A stretch of DNA of 31,153 bases from Lachnospiraceae bacterium (GTDB lineage Bacteria > Bacillota_A > Clostridia > Lachnospirales > Lachnospiraceae), in contig JAFRMI010000049.1 in assembly GCA_017430765.1 (NCBI GenBank), forward strand, positions 1 through 31,153, given 5' to 3'. The translations under genes and the position numbers were made by a program. Positions 1-7,408 of this stretch are shown piece after piece. How positions within the stretch are numbered: position 1 is the first letter of the stretch; each line of letters starts with the position of its first letter. A model generated the notes under the pieces. That model saw only the letters and a program-made list of their open reading frames with translations, ran no database searches and was not told the DNA's origin.

Positions 1-172
1 ATCCAATCGGTCAGGAACACTGACATCGCTTTGATATCTGCGTTTCCATCCATCGAAATTACTTTGGTTTTTCGTTCCTTCTTACAAGAAACTGTAAAGG
101 TATTTCGGGTTAAGTATGTGTTTCACTGTTCAGTTATCAATGCTCTTTTGTTCGCTTTCGTCTCGCGCGAAC
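1..172 (-). other. rRNA operon leader, 5' external transcribed region (partial)
   Basis: Read on the minus strand, this stretch follows an rrn-type promoter and contains the string TGATAACTGAACAGTGAAAC (rc of about 126-145), which resembles the boxA/leader sequences I know from Firmicutes rRNA operons. No ORF of note occupies it. The mature rRNA, presumably 16S, would begin beyond the left edge of the window. The identity is inferred from the promoter type and leader string. It could instead lead into a 5S or a tRNA. Confidence 0.55.
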
Positions 173-179
173 GAATGAT

Positions 180-241
180 ATATTAACACCTGCACGAGGC
201 AGGTGTCAACACCTTTTTCAAATTTTTTTCAATTATTTTTT
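180..241 (-). promoter_or_regulatory. Strong rrn-type promoter with A-rich UP-like element
   Basis: On the minus strand there is a perfect -35 TTGACA (204-209) and, 18 nt on, a -10 TAATAT (180-185). TTAATA at 181-186 with a 17-nt spacer is equally possible. Upstream of the -35 (210-241) the minus strand is dominated by A-tracts, as in the UP elements of rRNA promoters. The following leader resembles an rRNA operon leader. Confidence 0.65.
185..214. repeat. Three alternating AGGTGT half-sites across the rrn promoter
   Basis: Plus strand: ACACCT (186-191), AGGTGT (201-206) and ACACCT (209-214). The first two belong to a perfect 8-bp inverted repeat, ACACCTGC (186-193) and GCAGGTGT (199-206), with a 5-nt centre. 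This repeat fills the promoter spacer. The second pair forms the palindrome AGGTGT-CA-ACACCT over the -35 hexamer. Such symmetry could be an operator or a cruciform or RNA-processing stem; the function is unknown. Confidence 0.7.
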
Positions 242-324
242 GAGGCCCTGTTTTCCGGCCGGAAAACTCCCTTTTTCCTGCCTTCCGTTAAGGCATTGGC
301 ACCACTTTTCCCAGTCCGGCCTCA
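241..324. repeat. Palindrome nested in a longer inverted repeat downstream of amyA
   Basis: GTTTTCCGGCCGGAAAAC at 250-267 is an 18-bp perfect palindrome. It is flanked by TGAGGCC (241-247) and GGCCTCA (318-324), which can pair around it. It lies between the amylase stop codon and the rrn promoter. On the minus strand it is followed by A-runs rather than a U-run, so it is not a canonical terminator for amyA. It may protect the mRNA end or help insulate the rrn promoter. Confidence 0.6.
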
Positions 325-327
325 TCA

Positions 328-1800
328 TTATTCATTGATGATCAAATCCTCGAACGCCTTCTCCCTGACCCAGACAGCGACATTGCCGCCCTCTGTCCGG
401 AATTCGCCCCATCCTTCGTCATCAATCACAACCTTTTCCTGGCAGTTGCCGATGGCGTCGCAGAATGCCTCACCGGAAAACTCTGTCCCCATGAACATTC
501 TCTTCTGTCCGCCATCCGCATTGCTGAGCAGGACAGCCGTACCGGAATCCGGATGCTCCGCATCTCCGCGTCGGACCCAGCCGATGATATGGGGGTCGTC
601 AAAATAGTCGTTTTCCTCCCCGTAGGCATAGGAGTAGCGAATCTTGATCATTTTCCCCAGATTCGGGACGAGCGGCCGGTTCTTTACCGGGTTCCCGTAA
701 TAATCCGAGTAGAAAACACAGGGAGTGCCGACGGTCCGAAGCAGAATCATGGCATAAGCCAGCGGTTTAAACCAGTCGCTCACGAAAGATTCCAGGCTCT
801 GCCCGTACTGTGTGTCGTGATTGTCTACGAAAGTCACCGACTTGTCCGGACGCTCGCTGATCAGAGTATTCGCGAAGATTCCCCGCATATCGTAATCTGC
901 CCCCGCCTGGGACGCGTTGAAGAAGTTGTAATGAAGGGCCACATCAAAAAGTGACAATTCATTATTCACCGAATCCAGATAATAAAGAAGCCGTCCGATA
1001 TCACCGCTCCAATATTCTCCGACAGCGGGAAGTTCCGCATTTCTCTCTTTACGAATATACTGCAGTATATTCTTGTAAAAAGAAAAGCTGATATGCTTCA
1101 CGGCATCCAGCCGCAGCCCGTCGATGCCGGTTTCGTTTATATACCAGTCGAGCCACTTCTTTGTTTCCTGAATGACGACCTGGTTTCCCATATCGACATT
1201 CATACCCATCAGGTAGTCGAAATTTCCGTTCTCAGGGTCCGTGTCCTTTTTCCATTTCTTCCCCGTAAACCGGAAGATCCGGTCCTGATATTCCTCGCCC
1301 TCAGCCCAGTCCGTTCCGGAAAAGTGCCGGTGGTCCCAGGTAAACGTGCTGTATTTTCCGCCCCTGCCCGGAAATGTGAATTTCGACCAGACCCGGATCT
1401 TCTCCTTGCCGCCCACCTGTACATTCCGGTCCTCTGCGGAATCTGTCACGGCAGAGACGACTTCGACTTCATCCCCGCCCATGCGGTGATTGAGAACGAT
1501 GTCCCCGAATACACGGATTCCGGCATCATGAAATGCACGAATCGCCTCCAGATACTCTTCCTTTGTCCCGTATTTTGTCCGGATCGTTCCCTTCTGGTCG
1601 AACTCCCCGAGATCATACATATCATACACACCGTAACCGACGTCCTCCTGCGAGGTTCCCTTGTACGCGGGGGGAAGCCACACCTCCGTGATGCCCAGCG
1701 ATGCGAGATTCTCCGCCTTCGCCGCGCACCTCTTCCACCAGAGGCCGTCATTCGGTAAATACCACTCAAAATATTGCATCATGGTTTCGTTATGAATCAT
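328..1800 (-). CDS. amyA: Cytoplasmic alpha-amylase, GH13 (subfamily 5-like)
   Basis: Hydrolyses internal alpha-1,4 bonds of starch, glycogen or maltodextrins. The 490-residue protein has no signal peptide, so it should act inside the cell. It resembles E. coli AmyA along its whole length (Q/E-F-WY start, WLPPAYKG near residue 41, DLGEFDQKG near 63). GH13 regions visible: DIVLNH (100-105), GLRLDAVKH with nucleophile Asp232, GEYW with acid/base Glu262, and FVDNHD with Asp329. The start at 1800 is preferred over an in-frame start at 1842 because a GGGAGAAG ribosome-binding site precedes ATG-ATT-CAT and the 14 upstream residues do not look conserved. A good promoter sits directly upstream, so it is probably transcribed independently of radA. 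Likely role: mobilising internal glycogen or imported maltodextrin. The family assignment is secure; the physiological substrate is inferred. Confidence 0.93.
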   Translation of the reverse strand: MIHNETMMQYFEWYLPNDGLWWKRCAAKAENLASLGITEVWLPPAYKGTSQEDVGYGVYDMYDLGEFDQKGTIRTKYGTKEEYLEAIRAFHDAGIRVFGDIVLNHRMGGDEVEVVSAVTDSAEDRNVQVGGKEKIRVWSKFTFPGRGGKYSTFTWDHRHFSGTDWAEGEEYQDRIFRFTGKKWKKDTDPENGNFDYLMGMNVDMGNQVVIQETKKWLDWYINETGIDGLRLDAVKHISFSFYKNILQYIRKERNAELPAVGEYWSGDIGRLLYYLDSVNNELSLFDVALHYNFFNASQAGADYDMRGIFANTLISERPDKSVTFVDNHDTQYGQSLESFVSDWFKPLAYAMILLRTVGTPCVFYSDYYGNPVKNRPLVPNLGKMIKIRYSYAYGEENDYFDDPHIIGWVRRGDAEHPDSGTAVLLSNADGGQKRMFMGTEFSGEAFCDAIGNCQEKVVIDDEGWGEFRTEGGNVAVWVREKAFEDLIINE

Positions 1801-1832
1801 GTCTATCTTCTCCCTTCCCATGAATCGCATAG

Positions 1833-1861
1833 GTTCTACCATACTCTGAGCAATCTGTCAA
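1833..1861 (-). promoter_or_regulatory. Promoter of amyA
   Basis: Perfect -35 TTGACA (minus strand, 1856-1861), 17-nt spacer, -10 TAGAAC (1833-1838) preceded by TGG as an extended -10. It lies about 33 nt upstream of the amylase start. Confidence 0.6.
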
Positions 1862-1871
1862 ATCCTCATCG

Positions 1872-1926
1872 AAAAAATGCCGGATCATGCACCGCTCTCG
1901 TGCAGAAAGCAGGCGCATGCGATCCG
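1872..1926 (-). terminator. Probable intrinsic terminator of radA
   Basis: On the minus strand CGGATC (1921-1926) pairs with GATCCG (1881-1886). An inner TGCAC/GTGCA stem (1888-1904) makes a branched hairpin, followed shortly by six U (A-run 1872-1877). It lies just after the radA stop. Confidence 0.5.
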
Positions 1927-1942
1927 CAAACACACAGAATTG

Positions 1943-3307
1943 TTAAAGGACTTCCCGGATCGCCTCCGCGACCGAAGCGACCGGAACAATCCTTACGCCC
2001 TTGATTTCCTTCAGGGACTTATGATTTGCTCTTGGCAGAATCACCGTGTGGAAACCGAGTTTTCTTGCTTCCAGCACTCTCTGCTCCGCCTGGCTTACGG
2101 CGCGTACCTCGCCGGAAAGTCCGACTTCGCCAAATGCAACCACATCGTCGCCGATCGGCCTGTCTTTGTACCCCGATGCAAGCGCGAGCACAATCCCAAG
2201 GTCCACCGCGGGTTCTGTCATCTTGATACCTCCGGCGATATTCACATACGCGTCGCAGCTGCCGAGGTGCAGACCGCATCTTCTTTCAAGAACCGCCAGG
2301 AGAAGGTTCACACGATTGTAATCCGTCCCTGCTGCCGTCCTCCTCGGAATTCCCAGGCTGCTCGGACAGACCAGAGCCTGAATTTCAATCAGAACCGGCC
2401 GTGTTCCCTCCATGGAACACGCCACCACGGAGCCGGAAGCCCCCTCAGGCTTCCCGCTCAGCATATACTCGGAGGGATTCGGGACCTCGACAAGTCCGAC
2501 ATCCCGCATCTCAAATACACCGATCTCATTGGTGGATCCGAACCGGTTCTTTGCCGCTCGCAGTATTCTGTAGGAAGCGTGACGGTCGCCCTCAAAATAA
2601 AGGACTGTGTCCACCATATGCTCCAGCACGCGCGGTCCTGCCACGGCACCGTCTTTGGTGACATGGCCGACAATGAAGATCGGGACGGCGAGCGTCTTGG
2701 CAATCATCATAAGAACACCGGTCGCTTCCCGGACCTGTGAGACCGAGCCGGGAGCGGAACTGATCTCCTCGCTCATCATGGTCTGGATCGAATCGATGAT
2801 GCAGATCTCCGGACTGTTCCTCCCGATACATTCCCGGATGTCCTCCAGATTGGTCTCCGTCAGAAGATACAGCGTATCCGCGGTCTCGCCGAGCCGCTCC
2901 GCCCGCATCCGGATCTGCTGGAGGGATTCCTCGCCGGATATATAAAGAACTTTTTTCCCGGAATGAGCCAGGTTCCTGCACATCTGAAGCAGGAGCGTCG
3001 ACTTTCCGATTCCCGGGTCTCCGCCGATCAGAACCAGAGAGCCCCTGACAATTCCGCCGCCCAGGACTCTGTCAAATTCCCCGATCCCGGTCGACGTGCG
3101 CACCTCCGCGTCAAGAGAGATGTCTTTCACCCGTACCGGTTCCGCGCGCCTGCTCGAAGACCGCCCGGAAGGAGCGGGCTTGCCGGTACTGATCTTTTCT
3201 TCAACAAATGTGTTCCACTGCCGGCACCCCGGACACTGCCCCATCCACTTCGAGGACTCGTAACCGCAGTTCTGGCAGAAGAACATCGTCTTAGCTGCTT
3301 TCGCCAT
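1943..3307 (-). CDS. radA: DNA repair/recombination ATPase RadA (Sms)
   Basis: RadA is a RecA-like, DnaB-type hexameric motor that promotes branch migration and processing of recombination intermediates. The 454 residues show all family parts: an N-terminal CxxC...CxxC zinc finger (Cys11, 14, 25, 28), Walker A GGDPGIGKST (95-104), the RadA-specific KNRFG motif (253-257), and a C-terminal Lon-protease-like domain from about residue 270. The length is normal for the family. radA near clpC is a common Firmicutes arrangement. Here a 136-residue conserved gene lies between them. The ribosome-binding site before ATG 3307 is weak (GGAAGAAG). A branched hairpin with a U-run follows the stop. Confidence 0.96.
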   Translation of the reverse strand: MAKAAKTMFFCQNCGYESSKWMGQCPGCRQWNTFVEEKISTGKPAPSGRSSSRRAEPVRVKDISLDAEVRTSTGIGEFDRVLGGGIVRGSLVLIGGDPGIGKSTLLLQMCRNLAHSGKKVLYISGEESLQQIRMRAERLGETADTLYLLTETNLEDIRECIGRNSPEICIIDSIQTMMSEEISSAPGSVSQVREATGVLMMIAKTLAVPIFIVGHVTKDGAVAGPRVLEHMVDTVLYFEGDRHASYRILRAAKNRFGSTNEIGVFEMRDVGLVEVPNPSEYMLSGKPEGASGSVVACSMEGTRPVLIEIQALVCPSSLGIPRRTAAGTDYNRVNLLLAVLERRCGLHLGSCDAYVNIAGGIKMTEPAVDLGIVLALASGYKDRPIGDDVVAFGEVGLSGEVRAVSQAEQRVLEARKLGFHTVILPRANHKSLKEIKGVRIVPVASVAEAIREVL

Positions 3308-3338
3308 AATCTTCTTCCCATATGGAAAGCGGATCGTA

Positions 3339-3361
3339 AAGCGGGCATCCGCAGCCCGCTT
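3339..3361. repeat. Intercistronic hairpin between the 136-residue gene and radA
   Basis: AAGCGGGC (3339-3346) and GCCCGCTT (3354-3361) form a perfect 8-bp stem with a 7-nt loop. No proper U-run follows on the minus strand, so partial attenuation or mRNA processing is more likely than full termination. Confidence 0.5.
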
Positions 3362-3385
3362 CGCTCCTCATGAACCGCCCTTCCG

Positions 3386-3796
3386 TTATCTCTTCCGGAT
3401 CTCCACCTGCACCGGTTTCTCACCGCAGGAGATACTGAAGGAGAGTTTTCCGCCGAGCGTCGCATGAAGCGACCCTCTGTCCTCCCCATCTACGAACAGC
3501 TCATAGTTCGTCTCCGGATCCCCCTGCACCGTGATCTGGGCATCCTCCGTCCCCTCCACGGTAAATGTGATTTTATCTGCAGTTTCCTTAAGGGAAAATA
3601 CAGCCGTTCCCGGCTCCGATTCATACATAAACATCTCATTCCGCTCGAGTCTTGTGATCTCCCGGAAGGTTTTCACCTTATAGAGATCCCCCTCGAATTC
3701 GAAGTCCGATTTCTTCGTCTTCGCCGAAAGCTCATAATCACCGAAACTGATTGTACCGTCCGCTTCCAGGCGGATCAGCTCCTTAACTGCTGCCAT
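3386..3796 (-). CDS. Conserved 136-residue protein of unknown function
   Basis: Start at 3796 is chosen because a perfect AAGGAGGAA lies 7 nt upstream; an in-frame start 10 codons earlier has none. The sequence opens with MAAVKELIRLEADGTISFG and has a conserved-looking GDLYKVKT stretch (about 42-49). It appears all-beta, with many short strands and Gly/Asp turns, and no signal peptide or membrane segment. I recall similar Lachnospiraceae proteins that carry the automatic label endosialidase. Nothing here supports enzymatic activity: at this length it could at most be a small beta-sandwich or carbohydrate/stress-related domain. Position between clpC and radA suggests a link with stress or quality control, but that is inference only. 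Function unknown. Confidence 0.8.
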   Translation of the reverse strand: MAAVKELIRLEADGTISFGDYELSAKTKKSDFEFEGDLYKVKTFREITRLERNEMFMYESEPGTAVFSLKETADKITFTVEGTEDAQITVQGDPETNYELFVDGEDRGSLHATLGGKLSFSISCGEKPVQVEIRKR

Positions 3797-4094
3797 GGAT
3801 GATTCCTCCTTAAAATACAGGGACAATGGTAACTGTCCAGTGAGCCTGAAGTACCCTGCTGCCGATGGCGTATCACGAGGTACTTCGGGACCGCTGCAGA
3901 CAATCCGGGATGCGAAGCGCGCATTGCCTGCGGGTGCAGCTGTCCGAAAGAGCGGAACAGCCGCAAACTATGGATTTATCAGTAAACGGCTTCCGCCGAA
4001 TTACCTTCATGTACAGAAAAACCCTGCCCTCCTGTGCGCCGCATCTGCAAAAAAGTCTGTGCAGATCAGCGGATGGCCAAAGGCTTTTCCTCCG
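3797..4094. other. 298-nt intergenic region downstream of clpC
   Basis: No convincing gene. It contains an 8-bp inverted repeat GAAGTACC (3848-3855) / GGTACTTC (3879-3886) and a short GGACA (3821-3825) / TGTCC (3834-3838) pair close to the next ribosome-binding site. I see no U-run terminator for clpC and no strong promoter. A minus-strand 45-codon ORF here lacks a ribosome-binding site and is not called. Confidence 0.5.
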
Positions 4095-6551
4095 TCACGC
4101 TTTCTCCTGCTCTTTCCGCGCGACCGTAAAACGCACTTCCTCTCCCGATACGCCGATGGTCAGCGTGTCGCCCTCCCGGACCTCTCCGGCGAGCAGTTTT
4201 TCGGAGAGAGGATTCTCGATGCGTGTCTGCATCTCTCTTTTAAGCGGCCTCGCCCCGAATTTCGGGGAAAAACCCTTGCCGGCGATGTATTTGCGCAGCG
4301 TGGGAGTCATACGGATCCGGATATGAAGCTGCTTTTCCGCCCGCTCTTTCAAATCCTTAAAGAGAAGACCCGCGATCTGCTCCACCTCTTTCTCCGTCAG
4401 CGGATGGAAGACGATGATCTCATCAATCCGGTTGAGAAACTCAGGGCGGAAGATCCGTTTCACCTCATCCATTACCGAGGCTTTCATCTTCTCATAATCC
4501 TGCTGTGCATCCTCCCTCGCCGAAAAGCCGAGACGCTTCGGATCGATAATGGACTGCGCACCGGCGTTGGAAGTCATGATGATACAGGTATTCTTAAAAT
4601 CCACCCTTCTTCCGTGGGAATCCGTAATATGTCCCTCATCGAGGACCTGCAGAAGGATGTTGAATACATCGGGGTGCGCTTTCTCAATCTCATCGAAAAG
4701 GACCACACTGTAGGGGTGCCGGCGCACCTGCTCCGAGAGCTGCCCGCCGTCGTCATGACCGACATAGCCCGGGGGCGACCCGATCATCTTGGATACGCTG
4801 TGCTTCTCCATATACTCCGACATATCCACGCGGATCATATTCTGCTCCGACCCGTATACCGCTTCCGCGACGGCCTTGGAAAGTTCCGTCTTTCCGACAC
4901 CAGTCGGCCCAAGGAACAGGAAACTGCCTGTCGGCCGGTTCGGATCCTTAAGTCCGACCCGTCCGCGGCGGATCGCGCCCGCGACGGCGGAAACCGCCTC
5001 TTCCTGTCCGATCACGCGTCTGTGCAGCTCTTTTTCAAGACGGGACAGCTTCTTTGATTCCTCCTCCGCAATCTTCGCGACCGGAATCTTTGTCCAGTCC
5101 GCAACGGCGAGCGCGACTGTCTCCGCTGTAACAACAAGGGAGGGTTCGCTGTTCTCCGCCTTCTTCCGCCGCTTCTTCTCCTGCTTCTTCTGCTCCTTCC
5201 CTGCCTCCTCCCGGAGTTTGGCCGCTTTCTTGAAATCGCCTGACAGAAGCGCCGTCTCCGCTCGTTCCAGAAGATCACGGCTCCTGTCCTGTTCCCCGTC
5301 CGCCCCCTCGCTGTCCGGGCGGATGCGGAGCCGGGAAGCCGCCTCATCAATCAGGTCAATCGCCTTGTCAGGGAGACGCCTGTCGTTGATATAGCGCTCC
5401 GACATCTCCACCGCCGCGGTGAGAGCCTCGTCGGATATCTTAAGACCGTGATGCTTCTCGTAATACGGACGCAGTCCCTCAAGGATCCGGATTGTCTCCG
5501 AAGGAGTCGGTTCCTCCACATTCACGGGCTGGAAACGCCTCTCAAGCGCGGCATCCTTCTCGACGTGCTTCCGGTATTCCTCGACAGTTGTCGCACCGAT
5601 CACCTGGATCTCTCCTCTCGAGAGAGACGGCTTCAGGATGTTGGAAGCGTCGAGAGACCCCTCGGCACTGCCGGCTCCTACCAGGGTGTGCAGTTCATCA
5701 ATGAAAAGAAGTGTATTCCGGTTTGCGGACGCCTCCCGGACCACATTACGGATTCGCTCCTCAAACTCACCCCGGTACTTGGATCCTGCAACCATGCCGG
5801 TCAGATCGAGTACCAGAAGGCGCTTGCCGCGCATCTCAGGAGGTACGCGGTTCTCAGAGATGCGGATCGCAAGCCCCTCCACGATCGCTGTCTTGCCGAC
5901 TCCCGGCTCCCCGATCAGGCAGGGGTTATTCTTTGTCCGTCTGCCCAGGATCTGCATCACGCGGAGAATCTCACTCTCCCTGCCGATCACGGGATCCAGT
6001 TCCCCCTTCGCGGCAAGCTTTGTCAGGTCCCTGCTGTACTGGTCAAGCGTGGGCGTTGAACCGTCTCTCGCGCCGAACGCTCCCTCAGCCAGCTCCCGCA
6101 CATTGATCGTGCCTTCCGCGTCCATGGCGGTGATCGTCTCCCCGTAGAGTTTCCGGATATCTATGCCCAGCGTATGGAGAAGCCTTGTTCCGACGCATTC
6201 CGTACTGCCGAGCATCGCCAGAAGAATATGTTCCGTTCCGATCTCAGCGGACGCCATCTCTCCCGCCAGACGGTCCGCCTCCGCAAGAATCTGGCGCGCA
6301 CGCGGAGAAAAGCCGGTTCCCTCGTCAATGGCGATATCCGCATCCGGTGCGATCAGACGGTCGATCAGCGCCTCCAGGCGGTCCGGCATGACGCCCGCCT
6401 CGCTCAGCACATGCGAAGCCGTTCCGTCCGTTTCTTTGAGGAGCCCGGTCAGAATATGTTCCGTGCCCGTGTAATTCTGCCTGTGGTACGCAGACACCCG
6501 CCTGGATATTTCAAGCGCGTGCTGTGCTTCCTTCGTATACTGTCTGCTCAT
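4095..6551 (-). CDS. clpC: ATP-dependent unfoldase ClpC (Hsp100, AAA+)
   Basis: ClpC unfolds proteins and feeds them to ClpP. The 818 residues show an N-terminal double Clp repeat (about 1-145), first AAA+ module with Walker A GEPGVGKT (214-221) and Walker B LLFIDE (281-286), a middle region with a UVR-like helical pair (about 425-455) followed by a very basic KKQEKKRRKK stretch (455-464), and a second AAA+ module with Walker A GPTGVGKT (548-555), ClpP-loop-like GYVG (595-598) and Walker B VVLFDE (616-621). Its start overlaps the stop of the upstream GntR gene as ATGA, implying translational coupling. In most Firmicutes clpC follows ctsR-mcsA-mcsB; none of these is next to it here. Confidence 0.96.
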   Translation of the reverse strand: MSRQYTKEAQHALEISRRVSAYHRQNYTGTEHILTGLLKETDGTASHVLSEAGVMPDRLEALIDRLIAPDADIAIDEGTGFSPRARQILAEADRLAGEMASAEIGTEHILLAMLGSTECVGTRLLHTLGIDIRKLYGETITAMDAEGTINVRELAEGAFGARDGSTPTLDQYSRDLTKLAAKGELDPVIGRESEILRVMQILGRRTKNNPCLIGEPGVGKTAIVEGLAIRISENRVPPEMRGKRLLVLDLTGMVAGSKYRGEFEERIRNVVREASANRNTLLFIDELHTLVGAGSAEGSLDASNILKPSLSRGEIQVIGATTVEEYRKHVEKDAALERRFQPVNVEEPTPSETIRILEGLRPYYEKHHGLKISDEALTAAVEMSERYINDRRLPDKAIDLIDEAASRLRIRPDSEGADGEQDRSRDLLERAETALLSGDFKKAAKLREEAGKEQKKQEKKRRKKAENSEPSLVVTAETVALAVADWTKIPVAKIAEEESKKLSRLEKELHRRVIGQEEAVSAVAGAIRRGRVGLKDPNRPTGSFLFLGPTGVGKTELSKAVAEAVYGSEQNMIRVDMSEYMEKHSVSKMIGSPPGYVGHDDGGQLSEQVRRHPYSVVLFDEIEKAHPDVFNILLQVLDEGHITDSHGRRVDFKNTCIIMTSNAGAQSIIDPKRLGFSAREDAQQDYEKMKASVMDEVKRIFRPEFLNRIDEIIVFHPLTEKEVEQIAGLLFKDLKERAEKQLHIRIRMTPTLRKYIAGKGFSPKFGARPLKREMQTRIENPLSEKLLAGEVREGDTLTIGVSGEEVRFTVARKEQEKA

Positions 6552-6925
6552 ATTGTCTGTTCATACTCCTCACAAATCTGATCCACCAGCTCGTGTACTC
6601 TCTCTGTGGAAATCTTCCGCACGCTGGCTTTCGCGAGCGCCACTTTCAGGGCCTCACAGAGTTCCCTCTCCGCATCCGTCTTCTCCGGATTGACGGATAC
6701 GACGGCTCCCCGCCGCCGGTCCATCTGCAGGAAGCCCTCTTCCTTCAAAATGGAGTACGTCTTGTTAACGGTGTGCATATTGATCCCGATCTGATCGGCC
6801 ATATCGCGAACGGAAGGAAGGCTTTCACCCTGCACAAGATTCCGGGTCGCGATTCCCACGATGATCTGCCGGTAAAGCTGGCGGTAGATCGCCTCTTCAC
6901 TTTGAAAGTCTATCTCAATAAACAT
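6548..6925 (-). CDS. GntR-family transcriptional regulator, YtrA type, coupled to clpC
   Basis: A 125-residue protein: an N-terminal winged helix (about 11-77) with the YtrA-subfamily opening YRQLYRQIIVGI and recognition-helix region LPSVRDMADQIGINMHTVNK, then a short C-terminal helical tail of about 45 residues for dimerisation. It lacks the large effector domain of FadR or HutC regulators. The start at 6925 fits a GATGAGG site 9 nt upstream; ATG 6940 is an alternative. Its stop overlaps the clpC start (ATGA), so the two form one unit behind a good promoter. YtrA-type regulators usually repress their own operon, so control of clpC by this protein is a reasonable inference, but the signal is unknown. 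Confidence 0.88.
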   Translation of the reverse strand: MFIEIDFQSEEAIYRQLYRQIIVGIATRNLVQGESLPSVRDMADQIGINMHTVNKTYSILKEEGFLQMDRRRGAVVSVNPEKTDAERELCEALKVALAKASVRKISTERVHELVDQICEEYEQTI

Positions 6926-6973
6926 AACCTCACGCCTCATCTCGGTGCCAAAACGCGCATTTGTTCTATCGGA

Positions 6974-7002
6974 AATATAACATAAACCGGTGAAAATGAC
7001 AA
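6974..7002 (-). promoter_or_regulatory. Promoter of the gntR-clpC operon
   Basis: Minus strand: -35 TTGTCA (6997-7002), 17-nt spacer, -10 TATATT (6974-6979), about 50 nt before the gntR start. I see no CtsR-type AGGTCAAA direct repeat or CIRCE element here. Confidence 0.65.
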
Positions 7003-7070
7003 GAAAAAGAGGCCGCGGAATATGTGCGGCTTTCGGAGAAAACCTGACCGCGCACAGGCTGTCGGCCCGC

Positions 7071-7109
7071 CGGAAGAAAATAAGGGAGCAGGGACGAACC
7101 CCTGCTCCC
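7071..7109 (-). terminator. Intrinsic terminator downstream of the rubredoxin gene
   Basis: Perfect 10-bp stem GGGAGCAGGG (7084-7093) / CCCTGCTCCC (7100-7109) with a 6-nt loop. On the minus strand it is followed by a U-rich TTATTTTCTT. It separates the rubredoxin gene from gntR-clpC. Confidence 0.75.
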
Positions 7110-7174
7110 CGTACGACCCTGTTATAGCGCTGCGGATTCCATCATGCCTTTGGCCTCTGAAATCCTGCCGGTCC

Positions 7175-7333
7175 TTATGCCGGGCTGAAACTGTCCTTTC
7201 CGACACTGCACAGCGGGCACACCCAGTCTTCCGGGACGTCTTCCCACGCGGTTCCCGGCGCAACGCCGTTGTCCGGATCACCTGCTTCCGGATCATAGAC
7301 GTAACCACAAACATCACAGACATACTTATCCAT
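7175..7333 (-). CDS. Rubredoxin
   Basis: A 52-residue one-iron electron carrier. The translation begins [19 protein letters not shown]. The four iron ligands are in the expected CxxCG and CPLC positions (Cys6, Cys9, Cys39, Cys42), with the conserved aromatic core (Tyr11, Tyr13, Trp30, Trp37). ATG 7333 has a perfect AAGGAGG site. In anaerobes rubredoxin passes electrons to rubrerythrin, superoxide reductase or similar oxidative-stress enzymes; no such partner is encoded nearby. It has its own extended -10 promoter after purD and its own terminator, so it is probably monocistronic. Confidence 0.95.
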   Translation of the reverse strand: MDKYVCDVCGYVYDPEAGDPDNGVAPGTAWEDVPEDWVCPLCSVGKDSFSPA

Positions 7334-7390
7334 AGTAAAACCTCCTTTTGCTAATCAGCGGGGTCTGCATGACGGATCCGCTGCAGTCCC

Positions 7391-7399
7391 ATTATAGCA
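7391..7399 (-). promoter_or_regulatory. Extended -10 promoter of the rubredoxin gene
   Basis: Minus strand TGC-TATAAT (7391-7399), a perfect -10 with a TGn extension, about 58 nt before the start codon. No good -35 is seen at 17 nt. Confidence 0.5.
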
Positions 7400-7408
7400 C
7401 ATAAAGAC

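Noticed and set aside
1877..2740. 287-codon plus-strand frame over radA
   Set aside because: Shadow of radA in a G+C-rich region; no ribosome-binding site and basic, Pro/Arg-rich composition typical of antisense frames.
3912..4049. 45-codon minus-strand ORF downstream of clpC
   Set aside because: No ribosome-binding site, Cys/Arg/Ser-rich composition and no recognisable family; probably noncoding.
3795..5057. 420-codon plus-strand frame over clpC
   Set aside because: Antisense to clpC, whose product is fully recognisable; composition is atypical for a protein.
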